NCBI GenBank assembly: GCA_012965485.1
Contig: DTSF01000131.1
Location: forward strand, 1 to 12,356
Reading direction: 5' to 3'
Source: Dehalococcoidia bacterium
GTDB lineage: Bacteria; Chloroflexota; Dehalococcoidia; SAR202; UBA826
DNA length: 12,356 nucleotides
A program made the translations under genes and the position numbers. Positions 1 to 7,380 of this stretch are shown here, one piece after another (within the stretch, counting starts at the first letter, position 1; every line of letters begins with the position of its first letter). Under the pieces are notes generated by a model. It saw only the letters and a list, made by a program, of their open reading frames with translations. It ran no database searches and was not told where the DNA came from.

Positions 1-121
1 ATACCTCATCAAACTAAATTATTTAGCCCTTTATATTAGGGGTGGCCCATTCACAGATGACTATATTCTCATTCCGAACGCAAAAGTTTATAAGTTGCTC
101 CGCTGGCAATAGGCCAAGCTG

Positions 122-127
122 TATAAT
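122..127 (+). promoter_or_regulatory. Perfect -10 hexamer inside the apparent N-terminal extension
   Basis: TATAAT at 122-127 overlaps the candidate ATG at 126. No good -35 hexamer lies 16-18 bases upstream; the closest, TTGCTC at 95-100, is 21 bases away. If this is a promoter, transcription would begin near 134, downstream of the ATG candidates and upstream of the ribosome-binding site at 157-162. It could equally be chance in AT-rich coding DNA. Confidence 0.3.
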
Positions 128-1751
128 GCCGCTATTGAAGCACCCAAACAAGTTACAGAGGTCGATTCAAATTTCAAACATCTTAATTCGAAATTGCACA
201 ATTTATGATGGTACGGGTTCCTCACCGTTTTCTGGCGATATATTGATCAAAAATGATTGTATAGAGGCAATCGGTAGTCTAGATGGGGTTGAAGGATCAA
301 GGATTATAGAAGGACGTGGTCTTGCGGCTTCTCCTGGTTTTATCGATACACATACTCACTCTGACGGAAAACTTCTTGAAAACCCACAGCATGCCAATAG
401 TCTTCGCCAAGGAGTAACTACCGAGATACTAGGCCAAGACGGATTGTCATACGCGCCATTATCTAAGGAAAATTACCTTGCTAATAGAAGGTATCTTTCT
501 GGTATTTTGGGACTTCCCTCGGCTGAACTGGATATGTCATCGGTAGCAAGTTTTAAGTCTCATTATCATAACAAAGTATCCATAAATACTGCCTACTGTA
601 TTCCCCATGGTGCGATTCGCCTTGAGACCGTGGGGTTTGAAGATGCTCCCCTAACCGGAACTCATTTGGAGAAAGCAAAGGATCTCATAAGACAAGGGAT
701 GGAGGATGGTGCTGTTGGATTGGCAACTGGGATGTCGTATTTTCCTAACGCCTGGAGTGACACTCAAGAACTAATAGAACTTTGCAAGGTTGTCGCTGAG
801 TACCAAGGGGTCTATGTGACTCACTTAAGGGATAAGAATACAGATAGAGCTTTTGGAGGTGGGGGTGTAGCCGAGGCATTAGAGATTGGCCGAAGATCGG
901 GTGTGAAAGTGCATTTCTCACATTTTCGGACAAATGAAGCTACCGCAGGTCAGGTGCAAGCTCAAACTGAACTAATTGATAAAGCTATCAGTGAAGGAGT
1001 CGACGTATCGCTTGAGCTTTATCCATACCCTACAGGCAGCACCTTTCCGCTGAGCTTTTTGCCAAGTTATGCCCATGAAGGAGGCCCAGAAGCGGTTATG
1101 GACAGACTGGCTAATTCTGCTGAAAGGAAACGGTTGTCGGATTATCTCGATAATGACTACCCACGGCCGATAGATGATGCTGTATTTTCGTATGTGCCAA
1201 TCCATCCTGAACTGGAAGGCATGTCATTGCCACAAATTGCCGCCTCTAGAGGTAAAAGTCTCGGGGAAACTCTTTGTGAAATTCTTTTGGAAAACGAGGG
1301 ACAGGTTGGATATTGGGCCTCTCCTCCGGTCAGCGTGTCGATATGGGATCAAATAAACCGCGATGCTATTGAATTATTGTCTCGCCCTGATTACATGGTA
1401 GGTAGTGATTCGATTCCATTAGGTAGCAATCCACATCCTAGAGCCTATGGTACCTTTCCCAGAATCATAGGTAGATTTCAGCGCAAATATAATATGATGA
1501 AACTTGAGGAGACTATTCAAAGACTGACTGATAACCCTGCCCACAGGTTTGGCTTAGAATCAAGAGGTCGTATTAAGCCAGGATATTTTGCAGACGTCGT
1601 TTTGTTCGACCCCAATTCAGTGATTGATAACTCCACATATGATGATCCTACCCAATATCCGACTGGTATTCCATTTGTCATTGTGAATGGAACTATAGCT
1701 GTGGATAACGAGGTATGCACGGGTAAATTTAGTGGTAGAGCCATTCCGTGA
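126..1751 (+). CDS. N-acyl-D-amino-acid deacylase / D-aminoacylase family amidohydrolase
   Basis: This is a zinc-type amidohydrolase of the family that removes N-acyl groups from D-amino acids or related amides, probably in the cytoplasm. Counting from the ATG at 126 (541 aa), the HxH metal motif lies at H76/H78 (IDTHTHSD). Further ligand-type residues are H233 (VTHLRD), H266 (FSHFR) and D428 (VGSDS), the last followed by an HPRAYGTFPRIIGRF block typical of the family. The position of the bridging cysteine of classical D-aminoacylase (GNCG) reads GQDG here, so Asp105 replaces Cys. The start is uncertain. The reading frame stays open upstream to GTG 42 and ATG 57, and the family-like sequence begins only at ISNILIRN (residue 16 from 126). 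An ATT codon at 171 with a good ribosome-binding site is also possible. The gene is convergent with the HyuA gene. The family call is firm; the substrate is not known. Confidence 0.85.
   Translation: MPLLKHPNKLQRSIQISNILIRNCTIYDGTGSSPFSGDILIKNDCIEAIGSLDGVEGSRIIEGRGLAASPGFIDTHTHSDGKLLENPQHANSLRQGVTTEILGQDGLSYAPLSKENYLANRRYLSGILGLPSAELDMSSVASFKSHYHNKVSINTAYCIPHGAIRLETVGFEDAPLTGTHLEKAKDLIRQGMEDGAVGLATGMSYFPNAWSDTQELIELCKVVAEYQGVYVTHLRDKNTDRAFGGGGVAEALEIGRRSGVKVHFSHFRTNEATAGQVQAQTELIDKAISEGVDVSLELYPYPTGSTFPLSFLPSYAHEGGPEAVMDRLANSAERKRLSDYLDNDYPRPIDDAVFSYVPIHPELEGMSLPQIAASRGKSLGETLCEILLENEGQVGYWASPPVSVSIWDQINRDAIELLSRPDYMVGSDSIPLGSNPHPRAYGTFPRIIGRFQRKYNMMKLEETIQRLTDNPAHRFGLESRGRIKPGYFADVVLFDPNSVIDNSTYDDPTQYPTGIPFVIVNGTIAVDNEVCTGKFSGRAIP
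157..162 (+). promoter_or_regulatory. Shine-Dalgarno-like AGAGGT pointing to an ATT start at 171
   Basis: AGAGGT lies 8 bases upstream of an in-frame ATT at 171, from which the protein would begin ISNILIRNCTIYDGTG, roughly where members of this family begin. None of the canonical start candidates (GTG 42, ATG 57, ATG 126) has a ribosome-binding site this well placed. Confidence 0.35.
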
Positions 1752-1810
1752 ATTATTCCTTATCTTTTAGTGTCTGGTCGTTGGCAATTAGCGACAAAAA
1801 CTAAATTCAA

Positions 1811-1826
1811 AGACTCGTTTGAGTCT
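1811..1826 (-). terminator. Weak hairpin at the end of the HyuA gene, between convergent genes
   Basis: AGACTC and GAGTCT form a perfect 6-bp stem around a 4-base loop and overlap the HyuA stop codon. On the minus strand the stem is followed by a T-rich stretch (TTGAATTTAGTTTTTG). The stem is short and the T run is offset, so this is at best a weak terminator. The plus-strand gene ending at 1751 shows no convincing terminator of its own. Confidence 0.3.
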
Positions 1827-3357
1827 AAATTAGGTTACCTACCGCCTTTACCTTCACCCTTAACGCATTGCTTGGCAGGTACGTCAATGGAATTTCTTCT
1901 ATATCCACAATCTCTATTGATTTTGGATCACCACCGGCCTCAACAGCTTTTTGTGTGGCCTCATCTTTTGCAAGATCCAATGCCTCATCTCGACTCATGT
2001 CAGTCAGAGAATACACTTTCTCTACTTGTCCACCGACTTGTGAGATGGCGGCTCCGATAGCATTGGCTACTTCTGCGTTGGAAGGACGTAGGACATTTGA
2101 AGCACCGTCGAAGGAGTTTCTTACGAGGATACTGCCTCCACCGACTAAAACCACAGGAACTGGTTGCGCACTAATTTTCACTCGATCGACTACGCCTTCT
2201 ACAAGTTTTTGAATTTCATTAATGGTATCTTCGGCAAAAGACCTATCAATATCGGATACGAGTCTCGGGTCACCGACTTCGGCCATTCCATTAGCAACTG
2301 CCATGTCTGTTGTAGTGACTTGAGCACCACCAAAAACCAGCCCCTCACTGGTTAGGTTAAAACCAACGCTTTCCGGTCCTAAGATCAATGGGTTTTGGTT
2401 TACTAAAGTTCCGCCTCCGAGGGCTATAGAAAAAACATCGGGCATTCGGAAATTAGTTCTAACTCCTGCAACGTTTACAGATACTGCCGCCTCCCGGGGA
2501 AAACCACGCACCAACATTCCTCCATCAGTTGAAGTTCCTCCAATGTCTATTATTACTGCATCCAACACCCCGGATAGAAAGGCAGCACCCCTCATACTGT
2601 TAGTTGGGCCTGATGCAATAGTGAAAACAGGGTAATGGGACGCAAACTCCGATTGCATTAAAGTTCCATCATTTTGACTAAAGAACAAAGGTACATTTAA
2701 TCCTGCTGAGGCCATAGCTGCGCGAATTGCGTCTACCGTTTTAGCAGCCACTTCAACTAGACAAGCGTTGAGCATCGCTGCGTTTTCTCTCTCCAATAGG
2801 CCGACGCGGCCGATTTCTGACGACAAAGTGATGTTCATGTCAGGAGTTTCCGACTTAATAATTTCGGCTGCAATTTTCTCGTGGGAGCCATCAACCGGAG
2901 AAAATACTCCACATATGGAAACTGACCTCACACCCTCAGCGGTCATTTGTTTTGCTATTTCCCGTAATTCTTTTTCATCAATTGAAGAAATTTCCCGCCC
3001 GTCATATTCATGGCCGCCTCTAGCCATATATGTATTCCCTCCTATTGAATTCTTTAAATCATCGGGCCAATCGACCAAAGGAGGAAGCATTGTTGTCGCG
3101 GGTAAACAAAGTCTCAAAGCTGCAGAAGGGGCTAATTCTCGACGTTGTAAAAGAGCATTGACAAAATGGGTCGTACCCAACATTACGGCGTCTATTTGGC
3201 CGACGTCTGGTCTAGGGTTAATAAGAGTGTTTATGCAAGAAATTATGCCAGATGTAACATCAGGAGTAGTTGGGTTTTTGATCTTACCCACCAACACATC
3301 ACGATCCATCAAGACGGCGTCAGTGTTCGTTCCTCCGACGTCAATTCCTATATACAT
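1825..3357 (-). CDS. Hydantoinase/oxoprolinase family protein, short HyuA type
   Basis: This is an ATP-grasping ASKHA-fold protein of the HyuA / 5-oxoprolinase family, whose members open hydantoin or lactam rings using ATP. The N-terminal phosphate loop is GIDVGGTNTDAV (residues 4-15). The second phosphate motif is DIGGTSTDGG (271-280), and a glycine-rich LVGGGSILV element lies near 404-412. At 510 aa it is shorter than classical HyuA (about 690 aa), and no HyuB partner is visible. It lies 57 bases downstream of a DUF917 gene on the same strand, an arrangement known for this short class, so the DUF917 protein may be its functional partner. A purine-rich ribosome-binding site (GGAAGGTAGGT) lies about 11 bases before the ATG. 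The family is clear; the ring substrate is unknown. Confidence 0.87.
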   Translation of the reverse strand: MYIGIDVGGTNTDAVLMDRDVLVGKIKNPTTPDVTSGIISCINTLINPRPDVGQIDAVMLGTTHFVNALLQRRELAPSAALRLCLPATTMLPPLVDWPDDLKNSIGGNTYMARGGHEYDGREISSIDEKELREIAKQMTAEGVRSVSICGVFSPVDGSHEKIAAEIIKSETPDMNITLSSEIGRVGLLERENAAMLNACLVEVAAKTVDAIRAAMASAGLNVPLFFSQNDGTLMQSEFASHYPVFTIASGPTNSMRGAAFLSGVLDAVIIDIGGTSTDGGMLVRGFPREAAVSVNVAGVRTNFRMPDVFSIALGGGTLVNQNPLILGPESVGFNLTSEGLVFGGAQVTTTDMAVANGMAEVGDPRLVSDIDRSFAEDTINEIQKLVEGVVDRVKISAQPVPVVLVGGGSILVRNSFDGASNVLRPSNAEVANAIGAAISQVGGQVEKVYSLTDMSRDEALDLAKDEATQKAVEAGGDPKSIEIVDIEEIPLTYLPSNALRVKVKAVGNLI

Positions 3358-3414
3358 AAATTTTTGCTACCTACCTTCCAAGATAGTTTGAATTGTCGGT
3401 GCTACACAAAAAAA

Positions 3415-4488
3415 CTAAGTCAACTCCAGGTCTGAATACTCAACGTCGTATCCAAAAGCAGAAGGCCCGGCTGTGGAAAGCCCCTCTGGAGTCTTCCACA
3501 ATTCGGGGCCTGGGAACCCAAGCACTGTCACTCGAAATCCGTATCTTAGGAGTTCTGTGGTGATTGGCTCCCCTCTTTCTGAATCTACGATGCATATTAG
3601 GTCCGGTACGATACAAATAATTTCCGAATTCAACCGGGCGATAAGATTTTCATTTTGGAATTCGATCGTTAATTTATCTGACTCAAATTGATCCATACCT
3701 TCAATTACTACCTGGCCTCTTGCGAATCCGGCGGTGGTTTGCCTGTCTAAATCTACGATTTTTCCTTGAAACAATACTTTTCCTGGGTGGACATTCAACA
3801 AAGCTTTAATGGGATCTTCGTGGTTAGTTCGAGCGTTGCGAACAGCATTTCCAAGCCTCTTAACTAAACTCAGAGAATCTAAAACAGCTGTGGTTCGCAC
3901 TTGTTGAGCAGTCATAGGAGCCAAGGCATAACAAGCAACTCCTCCCATCTGAATTGTTACGGACCGGGCCATCCTTTCAACCCATTTGGCGTCGAGGGCC
4001 TCTGTAATTAAGGCCGTATTTCCTTTTTCATCGCATACCGCCATTGGATAGCTGGGAACGCCATATACAAAGTAAGTCTTCATTTGAACTTCAGGAAAGG
4101 CTCGTCCCATCCCGTCTGCGTCAACTACGGGAAGGCCGGCTAGTGATGCTGGTATGATCGGTTCTAGAGAGTTGCTTCCCCCTATTTCATTGGAGATGAT
4201 AGCGGTAGCTTTCTTGCCGGTGAAATCTTCGATGGCTTTTAATGCATAGTAAGATTGCTTGTCCCGAATTTTCTCTATTCCAACAGTAGGAGCTCCAATT
4301 CCACCTACACAAACAATATTGTCATTTTCATCGAGTTCATCGGGAGATAAGACTTTTACGGGCCCGTTTTCTCTGATCATTTGTTTAGCACGAAGCATCC
4401 CTATATAAGGATTTCCTCCTCCCCCGGTACCCAGTATGCCTGCCCCAATTGCTATTGATTCCAGATCATCTTCTGAAATATGCCACAT
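3415..4488 (-). CDS. DUF917 family protein (S-methyl-thiohydantoin desulfurase-like)
   Basis: The protein matches the DUF917 family (PF06032-type). Its hallmarks are a glycine-rich N-terminal block, GTGGGGNPYIG (residues 20-30 counted from the ATG ending at 4488), and VVDADGMGRAFPE (about 121-133). The C-terminal part carries PDLICIVDSERGEPITTELLRYG-like sequence. The length of about 357 aa is normal for the family. Family members have been linked to thiohydantoin desulfurisation and commonly sit beside HyuA-type genes. I chose the inner ATG because GGTGG lies 5 bases before it and the protein then starts MWHISEDDLE; the ATG ending at 4500 would add only four residues and has a poorer ribosome-binding site. 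A promoter lies just upstream. The gene is first in a two-gene unit with the HyuA gene. Confidence 0.85.
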   Translation of the reverse strand: MWHISEDDLESIAIGAGILGTGGGGNPYIGMLRAKQMIRENGPVKVLSPDELDENDNIVCVGGIGAPTVGIEKIRDKQSYYALKAIEDFTGKKATAIISNEIGGSNSLEPIIPASLAGLPVVDADGMGRAFPEVQMKTYFVYGVPSYPMAVCDEKGNTALITEALDAKWVERMARSVTIQMGGVACYALAPMTAQQVRTTAVLDSLSLVKRLGNAVRNARTNHEDPIKALLNVHPGKVLFQGKIVDLDRQTTAGFARGQVVIEGMDQFESDKLTIEFQNENLIARLNSEIICIVPDLICIVDSERGEPITTELLRYGFRVTVLGFPGPELWKTPEGLSTAGPSAFGYDVEYSDLELT

Positions 4489-4519
4489 GTAATCCACCAT
4501 AGATTAAGGATGTAAGATT

Positions 4520-4547
4520 TTTATAGACTACCAGTCTTCTGCGTCAA
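4520..4547 (-). promoter_or_regulatory. Sigma70-like promoter for the DUF917-HyuA unit
   Basis: On the minus strand TTGACG (plus 4542-4547) is followed after exactly 16 bases by TATAAA (plus 4520-4525). Transcription would start near 4513, leaving a leader of about 25 bases before the ATG ending at 4488. It lies in the 125-bp gap after the MFS gene, so the DUF917-HyuA pair need not rely on read-through from upstream. Confidence 0.6.
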
Positions 4548-4625
4548 TGGTCACCTCAGTCAGTCGATACCATGTTCTCCAGAGGTTCAGATAGATACAC
4601 GGTATTCATCCCCATTATCTGACTT

Positions 4626-5873
4626 TTAGGACTCCTGAATTATGGCACCACGCTTGTATATTAGCCTCGGGGTGTGGATAAGCCAGCTAATAATAACAAC
4701 TGTAAGGAAAGCTATCCCTCCGATAGTGAGTATCCTTGAGGGTTCATACAGGTCAGCAAGAACCCCGTTGGCAAAATATGAGAAACTCATGAGGCCGCCT
4801 GCGTGAATAAGGTAAATGCTGGTTATTCTTCCCCTGAGGTAATCTGGCGCTACCGACTGGATCATGATGGTAGCAATAGTCATAAAAGCAGCATGTGATA
4901 TACCGATAACTACCGTACCTACCATTGCGAATTGCAAACCGGCAGACACACCCAAAATAAAGTTGCCAAAGGAGCTCACCACCGCAGAAACTAGGAACAA
5001 TTGCCCTAGGATTCCGTGACCACGTATGGGGGCCAAGGCTATTGAAGCCATTAAAGCGCCGAGTCCTATCATCATGTGTAGGTACGCAACCCCACTCCCA
5101 CCCGATGCTAACTGGTTATTAGATACTGCCGGTAATAGAGATTCAAAAGACATGACGAGAGTACAGTGAAACATGACAAGATACATCACACTTCTTAAAA
5201 CAGGGTGGCTGTAGATGTACCTGAATCCAGAAAAAGTGTTATAGATTAAGCCTTTTTCTGGATCAATGCGTCCTGTAGAAACTGCTTTAACCCGAGTTAC
5301 CAAATAAACGCCTGCAGCGTAGGCGACAACACAGGATAGAAATATCCATTTTATATCCGTTAGTCCCATAAGAGGAACGATAAGGCCAGGCCCTATCAGT
5401 CGAGTCGCATAGTAACCGGCAGATATCAATGTGTATGCGTTAGGTAAATGGTTTGTTGGGACAAGATTGGCTGCCAATGCCTCTATTGCTCCCATGTGGG
5501 TTGCCCGGGCGATCCCGTTGACCACTGCTAGTACGAGAATGTGCCATACCTCGATTACACCCGTGAATATCAGAGCTGTTAATGCTATACCGTGAAAAAG
5601 GCTTAGGAGATACGCCAGAATCAGAATGTTTCGCCGGGAAAATCTGTCGGTTAAGAACCCAACGACAATTGGGGCAAAAAACCAGGGGATCATAGCCGCA
5701 AAAAAAACAGCACCGACCCAACTACTTGGATTATTTTCAGCAAGATTAAAAATTAGCCAACCTTCCGCAGCACCCAGAGCCCATGAAGAGGATTCACCCA
5801 CAATGTGTCCGGTCCACATGACTCTGTAATCCCGGTGAGATAAAGAAGGAAGGAACCGATCTTTGATCTGCAT
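4626..5873 (-). CDS. MFS transporter (MFS_3 / EntS-like)
   Basis: This 415-aa protein is strongly hydrophobic throughout, consistent with about 12 membrane helices of a major facilitator superfamily carrier in the inner membrane. The family's motif A is present between predicted helices 2 and 3 as GFLTDRFSRR (residues 72-81). The N terminus, FLPSLSHRDYRVMWTGHIV, resembles the start of the MFS_3 (EntS/multidrug-efflux-like) group, whose best-known members are exporters. It follows the amidohydrolase gene on the same strand after 94 bases and may share its transcript. An AAGGT ribosome-binding site lies about 10 bases before the start. The cargo cannot be read from sequence. By context it could be the substrate or product of the neighbouring amide hydrolases, but direction of transport is unproven. 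Confidence 0.85.
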   Translation of the reverse strand: MQIKDRFLPSLSHRDYRVMWTGHIVGESSSWALGAAEGWLIFNLAENNPSSWVGAVFFAAMIPWFFAPIVVGFLTDRFSRRNILILAYLLSLFHGIALTALIFTGVIEVWHILVLAVVNGIARATHMGAIEALAANLVPTNHLPNAYTLISAGYYATRLIGPGLIVPLMGLTDIKWIFLSCVVAYAAGVYLVTRVKAVSTGRIDPEKGLIYNTFSGFRYIYSHPVLRSVMYLVMFHCTLVMSFESLLPAVSNNQLASGGSGVAYLHMMIGLGALMASIALAPIRGHGILGQLFLVSAVVSSFGNFILGVSAGLQFAMVGTVVIGISHAAFMTIATIMIQSVAPDYLRGRITSIYLIHAGGLMSFSYFANGVLADLYEPSRILTIGGIAFLTVVIISWLIHTPRLIYKRGAIIQES

Positions 5874-5967
5874 AAGTTAAATAACCTTGTTAATTTCGTC
5901 GCGAAAACATGGCGATTAGGGTTTGAGGCAACCAACCGATCGATCTCATCAAATTAGGCTACATCCC

Positions 5968-7191
5968 TTACCGGTTGGAATCATCCCGTACGATACGCCC
6001 GTCTTTAACGACCATGTATACATCCTGCAGGTTACTGATATTTTCTAATGGATTGTTGTTTAGGATGATGAAATCCGCTTTCTTACCTGGCTCGATAGTT
6101 CCGTTCTTTTCATCGGCTAGACAGACTTGCGCCGATGTTAGAGTAGCAGCTGTTATTGCCTGATGTTCTGTCATTCCGCATTTGACCAACATTTCTGTTT
6201 CAAATAGAGCACCGTACGGCAAATCAAGGTCGGAACCGCAGGCAATTTTCACCCCTGCGGCTATCGCTTTTTTAAAGCCAGAGGCATGCATCACAGCCGC
6301 TTCTATAGCTCTTTCCCTGTAACCCTCGTCTATTGGATGTGCTTTCATCCATCTAAGCTGAGAGGCAGAGTCAGCGAATGCTTCTCCGCGGTTCATATGG
6401 GTAAGGCTGAGCGTCGGAACATAATAGGTTTCAGATTCAGCCAACATATTGATGGCCTCGTCATCAAATTGGTATCCGTGTTCAAGAGTATGGGCCCCTA
6501 ATGATATCGCCTTCTTAATACCATCAACTCCTCCTGCATGAGCAACAACTTTGTAGCCTCTTTGTTCACATACATCGAAAGCCGCCTTCAGCTCATCTTG
6601 TAAAGGGAAGGTATTGGGCATTTTATCCCATTTTGGCCCCATAACCCCTCCGGTAAGATTAAGTTTTATGAAGTCCACTCCATTTTTTATCTGTTCTCTA
6701 ATTGTCCGAATGTATTCAGTCGGTCCGTCAACTTCGATGGCGCAGCCACTTTTTAGAAAATGACCGGCCGTCGTAGTTATGAACCAACCACAGGTATAGA
6801 GATTAGGGCCTACATATTCACCTGATTCAAAAGCTTGTTTCCAGGCCACATCTATAAAATCTTTCTCTCCAACAGCCCTCAATGACGTTATCCCAAGGGT
6901 TAGTGCCCGCTGGCAATTATCACCGGCTCGAACTGTTCTCTGAGCGGTCGTCTCATCTCTTGCCTCATGATCGGGAATGCCTCTACCTATATGGGTGTGA
7001 ACATCCCACAAACCGGGCAGTATATATTTATTCCTTAAGTCTATGGTTTTTGTGTCAGAGTTGTCTGGTATAGCACTATCGGACACGTCAGCTATTTCTC
7101 CATTTTCTACCGAGACGTGAACATCTCTTGGTTCAAGGGAAAGTGCATCTATCAAAGTACAATTTATAAATCTTGAATTGGTATCTTCCAT
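5968..7191 (-). CDS. Amidohydrolase family protein, COG1228-like (imidazolonepropionase/prolidase-like)
   Basis: This is a probable binuclear metal-dependent hydrolase with a complete ligand set for this subgroup. It has H65/H67 in GLWDVHTHIG, a likely carboxylated K176 in FIKLNLTGG, H218 in VVAHAGG, H238 in LEHG and D321 in CGSD. H144 in the TAGH stretch may help in substrate binding. The C-terminal GTIEPGKKADFIILNNNPLE returns to the small beta-sandwich typical of these enzymes. Characterised relatives include Xaa-Pro and Xaa-Arg dipeptidases and amide or ring hydrolases, so the reaction is most likely hydrolysis of a peptide or cyclic amide bond. No signal peptide is obvious, so it is probably cytoplasmic. 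It is the first gene of the minus-strand cluster and diverges from the M24 gene. Family is firm; substrate is open. Confidence 0.86.
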   Translation of the reverse strand: MEDTNSRFINCTLIDALSLEPRDVHVSVENGEIADVSDSAIPDNSDTKTIDLRNKYILPGLWDVHTHIGRGIPDHEARDETTAQRTVRAGDNCQRALTLGITSLRAVGEKDFIDVAWKQAFESGEYVGPNLYTCGWFITTTAGHFLKSGCAIEVDGPTEYIRTIREQIKNGVDFIKLNLTGGVMGPKWDKMPNTFPLQDELKAAFDVCEQRGYKVVAHAGGVDGIKKAISLGAHTLEHGYQFDDEAINMLAESETYYVPTLSLTHMNRGEAFADSASQLRWMKAHPIDEGYRERAIEAAVMHASGFKKAIAAGVKIACGSDLDLPYGALFETEMLVKCGMTEHQAITAATLTSAQVCLADEKNGTIEPGKKADFIILNNNPLENISNLQDVYMVVKDGRIVRDDSNR

Positions 7192-7309
7192 TACTCAGTT
7201 TGTTCCTCGAATACACTCTTGTAGATTTTATTTGTTTCCCTGATTTAATGTGACTGTACCATGTATATCAGCTGCATGCGTTAAACGAGATAATTAAGAG
7301 GTATTCGAT

Positions 7310-7343
7310 CCAATGCTGTACAGCAGATGGTCCAATGATGTAC
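7310..7343. promoter_or_regulatory. Candidate operator: direct repeat with embedded palindrome
   Basis: CCAATGCTGTAC (7310-7321) recurs with one mismatch as CCAATGATGTAC (7332-7343), exactly 22 bases apart start to start, about two helical turns. The first copy overlaps a perfect 12-bp palindrome, TGCTGTACAGCA (7314-7325). A third partial copy, CTGTAC, lies at 7254-7259. The elements sit in the 189-bp gap between the divergent amidohydrolase and M24 genes, where a shared regulator would be expected. A weak -10 (CATAAT, 7351-7356) follows on the plus strand with no good -35, as in activator-dependent promoters. Confidence 0.4.
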
Positions 7344-7380
7344 TTTCCCTCATAATCCAAAATTCTGGAAAATATAGAAT

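Noticed and set aside
2768..3391. Long 207-aa open frame on the plus strand
   Set aside because: It lies antisense to the well-supported HyuA gene, has no family resemblance and no credible ribosome-binding site.
4525..4537. Short inverted repeat AGACTACCAGTCT as a terminator of the MFS unit
   Set aside because: The stem is only 5 bp, no T run follows on either strand, and it overlaps the promoter of the DUF917 gene.
5440..5721. 93-aa open frame on the minus strand
   Set aside because: It is an alternative frame of the MFS transporter gene, Arg/Ser/Cys-rich and without domain features.
5874..5967. Gap between the COG1228-like amidohydrolase and MFS genes as a separate promoter
   Set aside because: I found no paired -35/-10 hexamers. 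The gap is short and both genes are on the same strand, so read-through is simpler.
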